Of a stretch of DNA of 64,000 nt, positions 54,128-62,536 are shown one piece after another (within the stretch, counting starts at the first letter, position 1; every line of letters starts with the position of its first letter). Under the pieces are notes generated by a model. The model had not been told where the DNA came from, searched no databases, and saw only the letters and a list, made by a program, of their open reading frames with translations. The DNA is taken from NCBI RefSeq assembly GCF_000197735.1, contig NC_014550.1:3534001-3598000 (forward strand). Direction: 5' to 3'. The translations under genes and the position numbers were made by a program. The stretch comes from Glutamicibacter arilaitensis Re117. Lineage in GTDB: Bacteria > Actinomycetota > Actinomycetes > Actinomycetales > Micrococcaceae.

Positions 54128-54598
54128 CTAGCGTTCGAAGGCCGGTGTGATCGCTGTGCACTCCACCGGTTCGCCTGGTGCACCGGTTTGAGTGGCGATG
54201 GCTTTTCGCCCATCGAGCAGGATGCGGCAGGTCGCGGTGCTGCCCTCGCCCGGGGTGGCCGTCACCGCGGCTTCAGCCTGGGCGGTAATGATGCTGTCCA
54301 CCGACCAGCTGGATCGCGATGAGTCTTTGCCCTCGACCACCAGCATCGCGTTTTCCACTTCCACCGGGCTGCCTGGATCTCCGCGCTTCTCTGATTCCAG
54401 ATATGACACTGCATCCAAAGTGCCGCCCCCGCCGGAAACTTCGATTTCATAGGTTACCGCCCAGGCATCGGAGATGGCCTTGTCATAGGAATCCACGGCA
54501 CCGCATCCTGCAAGGCCGCAGGCCAGAACCATGAGCGAGCTGGCCACTGCCAGCCGCGAGGAGAGACGCGATGGGGATAGGTCCGTGGTGCGATGCAT
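54128..54598 (-). CDS. Hypothetical lipoprotein
   Basis: A 156-residue exported lipoprotein: signal peptide with lipobox LAGC (Cys about 32), then a small domain with Cys in TATCRILLDG and PVECTAIT that may form a disulfide. I do not recognise a family; the Cys pattern faintly recalls DUF4333. It is upstream of the phosphodiesterase on the same strand, 120 bp away. Confidence 0.65.
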   Translation of the reverse strand: MHRTTDLSPSRLSSRLAVASSLMVLACGLAGCGAVDSYDKAISDAWAVTYEIEVSGGGGTLDAVSYLESEKRGDPGSPVEVENAMLVVEGKDSSRSSWSVDSIITAQAEAAVTATPGEGSTATCRILLDGRKAIATQTGAPGEPVECTAITPAFER

Positions 54599-54877
54599 GC
54601 TGATCCTTTGCAGAAATTCCGGTGTGCGGGTGTTCGGTTTTCCAGCCTAGGCCGGATGCGCGGAGCATGCATGGCAATCAAGAATGATCTCAGGTTCCTT
54701 GGCATCAGCCTCAGGTAGGAGAACCGAGCGGCCTGCAATTGCTCCGAAAGACGCCGTGGATGAGCAGGCCGAGGACATGCATGACGCCGGAAGTTACATG
54801 GCGTCCCGGATAGCCATCTGCCCGTAGTGACGGAGTAAACTCACCCACGGATCGCCCACCGTCGAAAGGACCTGACC

Positions 54878-54928
54878 ATGCCGTTGCGGCAGACCCTTGA
54901 CAGCCATGCAACAGGAAACTTCGCATGA
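54878..54928 (+). CDS. 16-codon leader ORF coupled to the LLM oxidoreductase
   Basis: ATG at 54878 preceded by AAGGACCTGACC, 16 codons (MPLRQTLDSHATGNFA), and a TGA that overlaps the oxidoreductase ATG as ATGA. It places the oxidoreductase under translational coupling, and its peptide may be only a leader. 54599-54877 upstream contains no other gene. Confidence 0.55.
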   Translation: MPLRQTLDSHATGNFA

Positions 54929-55842
54929 GACTCTCCATACTCGACCAGGTCCCGCTCACCGAGCATGCACCCACCGTCCCCGAAGCACTTTCCAGCGGCC
55001 TGCAGCTAGCCCAAGAAGCCGAACACCTGGGCTATCACCGCATCTGGTTTGCCGAGCACCACCACTCGAAATCCTTTGCCAGTGCCGCCCCGGAAATGAT
55101 GACTGCGCTGGCGCTGGAACGCACCAAGAGAATCCGCATCGGCACCGGTGCGATCCTCTTGCCCTACTATCAGGCGCAGAAAGTCGCAGAGTCCATGGGC
55201 TTGCTGGTAGCCGTGCACCCGGACCGGGTGGATATCGGGGTAGGGCGCGCGGCACTGTCCGATCCGCACTATGCGCAGAAGATTGCCGCCCTGGTCCATG
55301 ATCTCGACGCCGTCCACGAGCCCTCGGATACCGAACCGGCAGGCCGCCTCTGGGTTCTGGGTGCCGGCGGTTCCACCGCCCCGTTGCCCGGGACGCTTGG
55401 TGCCGGCTACGTGCATGGCCACTTCCTGCGTCCAACCGGCGGCGAGCCGGCCACCCGCGCCTACCGTGAAGCGGTGGCCAATGCCGGGCACCGCGCGCAC
55501 ACCGTGCTGGCCGTTCGCTTCGCCACCGCGGACACCGAGGACAAGGCGCAGGCCCTGGCCGATGCGCTGTTGCTGTGGCGGGTACGCAAGGACTTGGGCA
55601 ATGACGGCCCGGTCCCCTCAGTTGCCACCGCGGCCAGCTACCGCTGGAGCGACCAGGAACGCGCCCGCGCGGCCGAACGCCGCCAGGCGCTGATCGTGGG
55701 AACCCCGGATTCAGTCCGCGACCAGCTGCTGGCCCTGGCCGAAGCCCACGGGGCAGATGAGCTGATGCTCAATACCCTTGTCTGCGATCCGGCAGACCGG
55801 CTGGAATCCTACCGGCTACTGGCCCAAAGCTTCAGCAAATAG
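54925..55842 (+). CDS. LLM-class flavin-dependent oxidoreductase, MsnO8 type
   Basis: Luciferase-like FMN/F420 oxidoreductase of 305 residues. It opens LSILDQVPLTEHAPTVPEAL and has the characteristic RIWFAEHHHSKSFASAAPEMM, IGTGAILLPYYQAQKVAES and DIGVGRA blocks. The substrate is unknown; the subgroup is often redox-linked to small-molecule oxidation. AGGAAA lies upstream within the leader ORF, whose stop overlaps the start. Confidence 0.88.
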   Translation: MRLSILDQVPLTEHAPTVPEALSSGLQLAQEAEHLGYHRIWFAEHHHSKSFASAAPEMMTALALERTKRIRIGTGAILLPYYQAQKVAESMGLLVAVHPDRVDIGVGRAALSDPHYAQKIAALVHDLDAVHEPSDTEPAGRLWVLGAGGSTAPLPGTLGAGYVHGHFLRPTGGEPATRAYREAVANAGHRAHTVLAVRFATADTEDKAQALADALLLWRVRKDLGNDGPVPSVATAASYRWSDQERARAAERRQALIVGTPDSVRDQLLALAEAHGADELMLNTLVCDPADRLESYRLLAQSFSK

Positions 55843-55854
55843 CACAAATGGCCA

Positions 55855-55890
55855 CTGCCCTCCCGAACGCTTGAAGCGTTGGGAAGGCAG
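55855..55890 (+). terminator. Terminator of the LLM gene
   Basis: CTGCCCTCCCGAACGC pairs imperfectly with AGCGTTGGGAAGGCAG around TTGA, 12 bp past the stop. Confidence 0.65.
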
Positions 55891-55908
55891 GGGCGATTTC
55901 CGGTTTTC

Positions 55909-56093
55909 CTACAGTACGCTGGTCAAGAATTGCCGGGTGCGCTCATGCTGCGGGTTGGCGATGATTTCCCTTGGATCCCCGATTCCACCACGACACCGCC
56001 GTCCATGAAGGTCAAGGTATCCCCCATCTCCCGGGCGAAGGCGATCTCGTGGGTCACCACGATCATGGTCATCCCCGAGGCCGCCAATACTGC
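55909..56093 (-). pseudogene. C-terminal fragment of an amino-acid ABC transporter ATPase
   Basis: Two frames join to the end of a GlnQ/ArtP-type ATPase: GMTMIVVTHEIAFAREMGD...GGVVVESG, then, after a single-base deletion in a G-run, DPREIIANPQHERTRQFL. The Walker motifs and the first ~190 residues are missing, cut near 56093. A dead remnant. Confidence 0.8.
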
Positions 56094-56115
56094 TTAGACT
56101 GATACTGCGACAGGT

Positions 56116-56808
56116 CTAGGGCCTGGAATTAAAAACCTCTGCCACAGACGATGATGCGAGCACACGAGCTTTAGCCTCCGGATTAATTCGTTCTAGAACA
56201 GTCATCATTTCCGTGTGAACGATAGCGGGGTCAAACTCATGAGCAAGGTTAAAGATTTGTTCTTGGTGAGCAATACGATTTCTCAAGATGTGCACTGTGC
56301 CTATGATGCGGTCAATATCGCTTCGCTGCGGCTTGCCGGAGAAGGCCTTATGGAGGTAGGTAACCCATAGCGACTTTTCATGAGCACTAGTTGTCATATA
56401 GCGCCAGAACCCGAAAGTCAGTTCAGCGATTACTTTCCCCGCCTCGGCGTTTTTCTTTCCACAGTTATCAATTGCGCGAAAAACTTGCCGGCGATTCTTT
56501 TCGTTAATATCCGACCCACGCTTCAGTCCGTCAGAATGCGTTTTAACACGCCATAACGGAACAACTACGGGCGATTGCGGATCCAGCAACCAGTGGGTCG
56601 AATTCTTCCAGGCACTACTAATGGCTTTGTCATAGGCGTTGCGTAAGGCCACTTCAAAGTGCGAGAAGTCTTTTAGCAAGGCGGCCGACAGGGAGGCGTT
56701 CCATTCATAGAGTGCGAGCGCGTCGCCCCTGTCTCCGCCGGCCGAATCCACGTAACGCTGGAAGCGAGGAGAGCCTAGCCATTGATCGATCCAGAAGTCG
56801 CTACTCAT
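56116..56808 (-). CDS. Abi-like (Abi_2/HEPN) protein
   Basis: A 230-residue protein resembling the Abi_2/AbiD-F group. Residues about 183-192 contain ILRNRIAHQEQIF, the R-x4-6-H HEPN ribonuclease signature, and an earlier EVALRNAYDKAI helix is typical. Such proteins abort phage infection by RNA cleavage. No antitoxin partner is evident. CGGAGG precedes the ATG. It is flanked by an ABC fragment and an IS1380 gene, consistent with a mobile patch. Confidence 0.75.
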   Translation of the reverse strand: MSSDFWIDQWLGSPRFQRYVDSAGGDRGDALALYEWNASLSAALLKDFSHFEVALRNAYDKAISSAWKNSTHWLLDPQSPVVVPLWRVKTHSDGLKRGSDINEKNRRQVFRAIDNCGKKNAEAGKVIAELTFGFWRYMTTSAHEKSLWVTYLHKAFSGKPQRSDIDRIIGTVHILRNRIAHQEQIFNLAHEFDPAIVHTEMMTVLERINPEAKARVLASSSVAEVFNSRP

Positions 56809-57038
56809 GAGCTAGCCTCCGGCGGTTAAAGTTCTTAGCCCCGGCAACATAACCCACTAACCCAGATCTTTCATGGAAGCGCAGAACCCCACCGGAACCG
56901 GCACCCCACCAGTATCCAGTGGGGTTCTTGATTTCTAGTACGACAAAGAGCGCCATATCGCTGACGCCAGCGCCGGCCACCACACACCGAAATATTGTCC
57001 CTCCCACTTGAAAACACTAATGACTAGTACTTGAACAC

Positions 57039-58475
57039 TCAGGTTCGCAGTGAACCGACGCCCCAACGCTGACGCAATCCGTTGATTTGTTCCTTGAGTA
57101 ACGTGACTAATCGAGCTTCCGGCGTTTGATCATTGATCAGCAACCGGGGTTGGCGACCGCTCTTAGTCAGCTTCCCGGCCATAGACCACACCCGGTACCG
57201 CCACCGTTTCAAATCCCAGCTCCCGGCCTGATGCCCCGCAGGCAGTACCACCAACTGCAGCCACAACGTCAGATTCAACGCAAACATGGCCAAGTTAGCC
57301 CACGCTTGATTCGCCGCGAACGAAGCGAATGGCAGTTTGCCCAGCCCTGCGGCTTTCAGCGACTTGATCCTGTTTTCACAACGCCCACGGGCGCGATGAC
57401 GGGCATCCAAGAAAGCGGGATCGTAGCGTGGAGAGTTCGTCAGAAACGCGGTCACTCGATTCCCATCAGTGTCGAACAGGCTTGCTTTCGCCCCCGGATG
57501 CAACGGCTCAGCACGAAGATAAATTCTGGTTCCTGGCGGGTAATCGTTTAGTTCAATGACCTTGGAAGCATCAATCACCCACGCGTTATTACGGTGTTCA
57601 CCGTCCGCGGTGAGCGCTGGCTCCCAGTACTTTTTCTGATTGATCCACCGCACGAAGCGTTCCTTGACCACGGGCAACGTATATGAGGTGGAAAATTGCA
57701 GACCCAAAGAATCAACATGCTTCAAGAATTCTCGGGTGGCGCCAGCGCTATCGGTGCGGACCATGATCTTCTCACCGATCAACGTTGTCTGTTCGTCATA
57801 GAATTCGTCTGGTAGTTGTTCCAGTGCTTCGGTCAGGATGCTGATATGGTCCTTCGCTGAGTTTGCTGCCTTATTTCCTGGGCGCAAGCGTACGGCGAGG
57901 ACTTCACCGGTGCCGTTGGTTTTTCCGTAGTCGGCCATGGCGATCATCGGTGAGTAGCCGTACCCGCCTTTATAGTTGCCTTTGGCACCTTCTTTGTCTG
58001 AATGAACGTTGACTAGGGACGCGTCGATGTCGATGGTCAGAGGATTGGTTCGGGATGCCCGTATTGCGGGGTTGCGTTTGCCTGCTGCTGCCCATAGTTT
58101 GGCCCGCACTTGCCGGTGCATGGTCGCGAATGCGTAGTCAAAAGCCCCGGGATGTTTACTGATTCTGCTGAAGAACCGGCTGAACGTCGGGTCAGAGGCA
58201 ACCGGACCGAAGAGGCCTTGAGTGGTCCGTAGCTGGTCGGTATCGCTGACTTGCTCGCCGCCGGCGGCGAGCATGAGGGACAAATCTGCGATCATCTTCC
58301 CGGGCCGGTGAACGGCTAAAGCAGGAACGAATTGCGAGAGCCTGTTATCGCAGAGCTTGCGGAAACCCAGCGCGTTGAGCAGGTCGCTCAGGGTGGTAAG
58401 CCCTGCGTGGGAGACCAGGGCTTGGTTCGTGGTCATGGTTGGTACGTAGGGGTAAAGGCCGGTATTGTTGTTCAC
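57039..58475 (-). CDS. IS1380-family transposase
   Basis: A DDE transposase of 478 residues, full length for the family. Acidic residues appear in PLTIDIDASLVNVHSDKEGA, MVRTDSAGATREFL and the late RARGRCENRIKSLK segment (catalytic Glu). Apparently intact. I could not fix the terminal inverted repeats; they should lie near 57010 and 58560-58610. Confidence 0.92.
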   Translation of the reverse strand: MNNNTGLYPYVPTMTTNQALVSHAGLTTLSDLLNALGFRKLCDNRLSQFVPALAVHRPGKMIADLSLMLAAGGEQVSDTDQLRTTQGLFGPVASDPTFSRFFSRISKHPGAFDYAFATMHRQVRAKLWAAAGKRNPAIRASRTNPLTIDIDASLVNVHSDKEGAKGNYKGGYGYSPMIAMADYGKTNGTGEVLAVRLRPGNKAANSAKDHISILTEALEQLPDEFYDEQTTLIGEKIMVRTDSAGATREFLKHVDSLGLQFSTSYTLPVVKERFVRWINQKKYWEPALTADGEHRNNAWVIDASKVIELNDYPPGTRIYLRAEPLHPGAKASLFDTDGNRVTAFLTNSPRYDPAFLDARHRARGRCENRIKSLKAAGLGKLPFASFAANQAWANLAMFALNLTLWLQLVVLPAGHQAGSWDLKRWRYRVWSMAGKLTKSGRQPRLLINDQTPEARLVTLLKEQINGLRQRWGVGSLRT

Positions 58476-58953
58476 CGAGAGAGTGATCCTTTGAACTGCT
58501 GAGAATATGGCTTAGACACCTTTATTTTCCCAGTTCAGGATCGCTTTTTCCTCGTTAATGACGCTTAATTACTGGCCCCGTCATGAAATACTTGGGCTAA
58601 CGCAGGCCATCGGTCAACCGGGGCTTTCAAGTAAATAATTCTAGGGGCGCTTACCTACGGAAGCAACATAGAGCCTTGGCCGCCGCACCGGGACTGCTGC
58701 TCAGCACGGTGATGCGCTAGCCAAACAGCCTTTTTAGCAAAATGCATAAAACCGCTCAGCACTTTGCAAAAAAGATCAGCAAAAAGCGTTCATTCTTGCC
58801 ATTGCGGGTGAATATCGCCCATCCGTAAGCTCGTTCCAACACCAAACTACGAGCGAATGGGAGGCACCACATGACGCGCTTTGCGGGATAAGAAACCCGC
58901 GCTAGCCGCACTCTAGCCGCCAGTGCATGGGTCCCGAGTTTGGATCCGGACAG

Positions 58954-58990
58954 CAGAACCCTGCCTCAACGAGGCAGGGTTCTGTTTTCC
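58954..58990 (+). terminator. Intrinsic terminator in the noncoding region
   Basis: A 14-bp perfect stem (58954-58967 with 58971-58984) with loop AAC and a following TTTT. No + gene ends nearby, so it probably ends a short RNA. Confidence 0.75.
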
Positions 58991-59089
58991 CCCACGGGCG
59001 GGCATTGCGGATGCGCATGGGTCTTATTTTCCTTCCCTGGCCGGCACTCGTTCAGCCGGCGGTATCCCGCGCCCTGCCTGCGCAAGGCC

Positions 59090-59119
59090 TGATGGCGGAC
59101 CGTTCCCGGTCCGCCATCA
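59090..59119 (-). terminator. Terminator of the carboxypeptidase operon
   Basis: A perfect 13-bp stem (59090-59102 with 59107-59119) with loop TTCC, just past the M14 stop codon. Confidence 0.75.
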
Positions 59120-59129
59120 ACGGTATTCG

Positions 59130-60275
59130 CTATTCGTCGTTTTCTTCGCCCGGCAGGCTGGCCTGCTCCGGCAGGCTGTCCCAGAACGAGGTGTCCATGG
59201 TTTCCACGGAGCCATCGGCCACGGCCTTGATGGTGCTCTCCAGCGTCAAGATGGTCTGCTGGCGCAGATAGCCATTGGGCTTCTGTCCGAGCACGTAGTC
59301 GGACCGGTAGTGGTCGCTCATCCCGCGCATCTCGAAGAGCAGGGTGGAAATGCCGTATTCGGCCGCGATACCATTGCGCGCAATGGTGTTCGCGGTGCCG
59401 CCCACGTACTTGCCCAGATGCCCCCAGCCGGTGGGATCGACGTTCTGGTAGACCACGGCGCCCAGGCGCTTGGAGCCTTCGCGCACCTCCTCGGAGACAT
59501 CCTCAGTTGTCGGATAGAGGATCGATCCGGAAACGAGCTTCCCGTCCACCGCCGAGCGCGTGCCCTGGTGGTGCAGGTCGATCATGTAGTCGATGTCGTA
59601 GGCAGAAAGCACATTGTTGTGCAGCGCTTGGATTTCGGGCTGCGTCTTGGCTACGTGATCCCGGTTGATGTCCACGTTGTTCGCGTTGTAGCGGGTCAGG
59701 TGCCGGTCTCCCGAAGCGATGTAGTCATCGAGCGGGAAGTCCACATCTCCCATGGCGCCGTCTGGGTTGAGCATCGGCACAACCAGGATGTTGACATCCT
59801 CCAGGACCTTGGCCATCCGGCCGGTTCCCAGGTGCTTGATGACTTCCAGCGCACCCTCGGTGGTCAGCTGCTCGTTGCCGTGCTGCTGGGTGAGGAACAT
59901 GATCGTGGGATTTGCCGGGTCCGAGAGGTACTTGGCCAGGAACAATTCGCGCCCCTTGGCCGAGTGGCCGATGACTTCCAGTTCCATGGCCGATTGCTTG
60001 GCATCCTGCTTGCGCAGCTCGGCGGCCATCGATTCATGGGTATGCAAGATCGAGGTGTTGACCGTTTCATTGCCGTTGTGGTTCGGGCCTTCGCCGACGG
60101 CATTGGCCGGGGCTAGTCCCAAGCCAAGGAGCAGTGCCGAGCCTGCAAAGATGCAGGAGCTCTTCTTCAGCACACGGGTTGGGAGTGCTTTGAAATATTC
60201 TTCATTGAATTTCCGGTGTCTTCCTGTGATGGGACGGATCATGCGGGTTGCGCCGGCATGCGGCGCTTCTGGCAT
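59130..60275 (-). CDS. Exported M14-family zinc carboxypeptidase
   Basis: Zinc peptidase of about 381 residues. The metal site is visible as QQHGNEQ (His/Glu) and the second His in DLHHQGTR; the catalytic Glu is in LLFEMRG. A hydrophobic segment FAGSALLLGLGLAPANAVG ending in an Ala-x-Ala signal site indicates export. ATG 60275 shares a base with the upstream stop (TGATG), so translation is coupled; ATG 60242 would shorten the long N-terminus. Substrate: peptides or cell-wall peptides. Confidence 0.88.
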   Translation of the reverse strand: MPEAPHAGATRMIRPITGRHRKFNEEYFKALPTRVLKKSSCIFAGSALLLGLGLAPANAVGEGPNHNGNETVNTSILHTHESMAAELRKQDAKQSAMELEVIGHSAKGRELFLAKYLSDPANPTIMFLTQQHGNEQLTTEGALEVIKHLGTGRMAKVLEDVNILVVPMLNPDGAMGDVDFPLDDYIASGDRHLTRYNANNVDINRDHVAKTQPEIQALHNNVLSAYDIDYMIDLHHQGTRSAVDGKLVSGSILYPTTEDVSEEVREGSKRLGAVVYQNVDPTGWGHLGKYVGGTANTIARNGIAAEYGISTLLFEMRGMSDHYRSDYVLGQKPNGYLRQQTILTLESTIKAVADGSVETMDTSFWDSLPEQASLPGEENDE

Positions 60276-60769
60276 CAACTGCCGATGAAGAAGTAGCCGC
60301 CGTTCAGCCCATCCACCATGACGCGGTAGGACGTGCCTTCAAGCTTCGCTTCGATCACCCAGTTGGGTTTCCAGACCTTGGCAACACTGCGCTGCTCCTT
60401 GATGCCGCCGCGCCAGGCCAGCCGGGCCCGGCGCAGGGCCGCCGTGGAGAGCAGGGCTGCGGCCCGCTTTCTGGCAGTGTCGAAATCAATGGTGTTCCAC
60501 CGCGGATCGGCCACCTGGTCCAGCGCTTGGGCCGATGCGCCTTCCTGCACCTGCCACGGGTCGGAGACAAAGGCCTTTCCCGAGTAGTAGTCCACCAGGG
60601 CATGCGCCTGCCCGGTCTGCCCGGCCAGCTGCGGAACGTCGAAGATGAATCCGGCAAAGGGATGATGGCGCAGCTTGGCCGACACGACCTTCATTCCCGG
60701 CGCCTTGGCGGCAAGGATGCGCTGCGCATCCTGGGCTCCAACCAGGGTTTCCAGCACCAATTCATTCAT
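60275..60769 (-). CDS. Unknown protein of the symporter/carboxypeptidase operon
   Basis: A 164-residue protein (MNELVLETLV...). It has no signal or membrane segment. Two similar stretches of alpha/beta character and a C-terminal VIEAKLEGTSYRVMVDGLNGGYFF are seen; I do not recognise the family. It overlaps the symporter by 8 bp and the carboxypeptidase by 1 bp, so it belongs to the same transport unit. A longer reading upstream runs inside the symporter and is spurious. Confidence 0.65.
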   Translation of the reverse strand: MNELVLETLVGAQDAQRILAAKAPGMKVVSAKLRHHPFAGFIFDVPQLAGQTGQAHALVDYYSGKAFVSDPWQVQEGASAQALDQVADPRWNTIDFDTARKRAAALLSTAALRRARLAWRGGIKEQRSVAKVWKPNWVIEAKLEGTSYRVMVDGLNGGYFFIGS

Positions 60770-62309
60770 CGCGGGCGGCCATTTCCGCCTGGCCGGCGAG
60801 CAGGGAGTCCTGGCCGATGAGCATCTTCTTCGGAATGGGGCCGATCTTCGCGGTTTCCTCCAGCGCCCGTCCAATATGCTCCGGCACGGGATTCGATTTC
60901 TGGGTGGCGAGGCTGCCAATGACCATTGCCAGCGTGGAAGCCAGAATGCCGGTGACCATCGGGTCGATGCCTGTAGTTTCCGGAGCCCCGGAAACCTGCC
61001 ACAGCACCGAGACCGCAGTACCGGCAATCATCGAAGAGATCGCGCCCACGGTATTGGCTTTCTTCCACCACACCGCGCAGACATAGGACGGGACAAAGGC
61101 GCTGCCCAGCACAGTGGTCGAGAAGATCACCACGGCAGCCACTGCCGGAGGCTCAAAGGCCGCAATAGCGAAACCGATAATCGCCAGCGCCAGCACGGTG
61201 ACGCGCGAGACCCACACCATCTGCCGGTCGCTCATCTTCTTGCTGATGAACCGGGCGTAGATGTCCTGGCTGGCGATGGTGCCGGCCTGCAGCAGCAACG
61301 CGTCGGCGGTGGACATGATGGCGGCCATGATCGCCGCCATCACGATGCCCACGGCGAAGGTCGGCAGCACCGCGTCCGCGACCTCGAAGATCGCGGTTTC
61401 CGGGTTGGCTAGGTTCGGCAGGAGGATCAGCGCGAACATGCCGACCAGGTAGGGACCCGGGATGAACAAGAGGTTGAAGATCAGCGAATAGGCCCCGGCG
61501 GTGCGGGCCACCGAGGGCTTCTTCATGGCCATGTGGCTGACCACTACATGCGGCCAGCCCATGTAGCCGATGGAGAAGACCAGCAGCGCCCCGAGGATGA
61601 CGCCCCACTGGCCCTGGTAGCCCAGATCAGCGCCCCACATGGTCAGCAGGTTCGGGTTGATTGCGCCTACGGCCTCATTGCCCTTGGTGAAGCCGCCGAT
61701 GGCGATCAGCGTGGCCACCAGGATCCAGACCATGCCCACCACCATGATGATGGCCTGCACGAAGTCGGTGTAGGCCACCGCGAGGTAGCCACCCAGGAAG
61801 GTGTAGAGCACGATCACGCCGATGGCGATGGCCAAGGCTACCGGGAAGGACACTCCGGAGACCATTTCCAGTCCGCGGCCGCCGGCGATGAATTGCGCGA
61901 GGACGTAGAAGAACATGCAGAACAGTGCCACCGGTGCGGCAATGAGCCGGATCCACTTCGAGGGGTAGCGGTGCTCCAGGTACTCTATGGAGGTGATGGA
62001 GCCCAGGATCTGGGAGAGCTTGCGCATGCGCCGGCCGAGGACCGAGAGGTTCAGGATTCCACCGCCCAGATCGCCCAGCGCGTACCACATGCTGAAATAC
62101 CCCTGGGTATAACCCATGGATCCAGCACCCATGAACATGTAGCCGGACATGGATGAGCTTTGCAGGCGAAGTGCGGTGACGCCCGGACCGAGGCTGCGTC
62201 CGCCCAGCAGAAAGCCCTCGGCATCCTGCTTGCCGCGCTTCATCGCCCAAACGCCGATGCCTGCCATGGCGACGAAGTAGATGACCAGGAACAGGATCTC
62301 GATGCTCAT
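60762..62309 (-). CDS. Sodium:solute symporter (SSS family)
   Basis: A 13-helix LeuT-fold symporter of 515 residues, PutP/PanF-like: GGRSLGPGVTALRLQSSSMSG near the sodium site, GGYLAVAYTDFVQAIIMVVG, and the AAIMSTADALLLQAGTIASQD segment. It is coupled to a tiny membrane protein upstream (ATGA) and an unknown protein downstream. Substrate unknown; a carboxylate, amino acid or peptide breakdown product would fit the carboxypeptidase (inference). Confidence 0.9.
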   Translation of the reverse strand: MSIEILFLVIYFVAMAGIGVWAMKRGKQDAEGFLLGGRSLGPGVTALRLQSSSMSGYMFMGAGSMGYTQGYFSMWYALGDLGGGILNLSVLGRRMRKLSQILGSITSIEYLEHRYPSKWIRLIAAPVALFCMFFYVLAQFIAGGRGLEMVSGVSFPVALAIAIGVIVLYTFLGGYLAVAYTDFVQAIIMVVGMVWILVATLIAIGGFTKGNEAVGAINPNLLTMWGADLGYQGQWGVILGALLVFSIGYMGWPHVVVSHMAMKKPSVARTAGAYSLIFNLLFIPGPYLVGMFALILLPNLANPETAIFEVADAVLPTFAVGIVMAAIMAAIMSTADALLLQAGTIASQDIYARFISKKMSDRQMVWVSRVTVLALAIIGFAIAAFEPPAVAAVVIFSTTVLGSAFVPSYVCAVWWKKANTVGAISSMIAGTAVSVLWQVSGAPETTGIDPMVTGILASTLAMVIGSLATQKSNPVPEHIGRALEETAKIGPIPKKMLIGQDSLLAGQAEMAARDE

Positions 62310-62434
62310 CGCTGCTCCTCCGCATCCTCATGCTTCCAGCCGCGGCTGAGCCACAGGAAAACTCCGGTATAGATCACCCAGAGGGCCGGAACCCCGATGA
62401 TGACCATGGTCGTGAACGCCGGAAGTCCAAACAT
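62306..62434 (-). CDS. 42-residue membrane subunit of the symporter
   Basis: A small protein (MFGLPAFTTMVIIGVPALW...) with a single hydrophobic helix and a charged tail ending HEDAEEQR. AGGGGG lies before the ATG, and its stop overlaps the symporter start by ATGA. Small helper subunits of this kind accompany some SSS transporters. First gene of the operon. Confidence 0.8.
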   Translation of the reverse strand: MFGLPAFTTMVIIGVPALWVIYTGVFLWLSRGWKHEDAEEQR

Positions 62435-62536
62435 CGACGCATTCCCCCTCAAAAACCGAACACTCTGTATTGTGTGAAGCGAATCACTATAGATCCACGT
62501 GATTGACAGTTTTGCACAGCTGGAGGCTGATCAACA
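62435..62536. promoter_or_regulatory. Divergent promoter region, symporter operon / PucR
   Basis: About 100 bp between the two divergent start codons; it must contain both promoters. No certain operator palindrome found. Confidence 0.45.

Larger units (their letters stand above)
58476..59129. other. Long noncoding region with a short ORF and a terminator
   Basis: Contains the presumed IS1380 right end, then an A-rich stretch, a six-codon ORF MTRFAG at 58872 behind GGGAGG, and a terminator at 58954-58990. The pattern fits a small RNA or leader remnant on the + strand. No larger gene is seen. Confidence 0.45.

Noticed and set aside
56801..57007. 68-codon minus frame just before the Abi-like gene
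   Set aside because: Overlaps the Abi ribosome site and has no recognisable domain or good start; too weak to call.
57008..58620. Terminal inverted repeats of the IS1380 element
   Set aside because: The TAATGAC strings near 57020 and 58558 are direct, not inverted, so I could not fix the ends.
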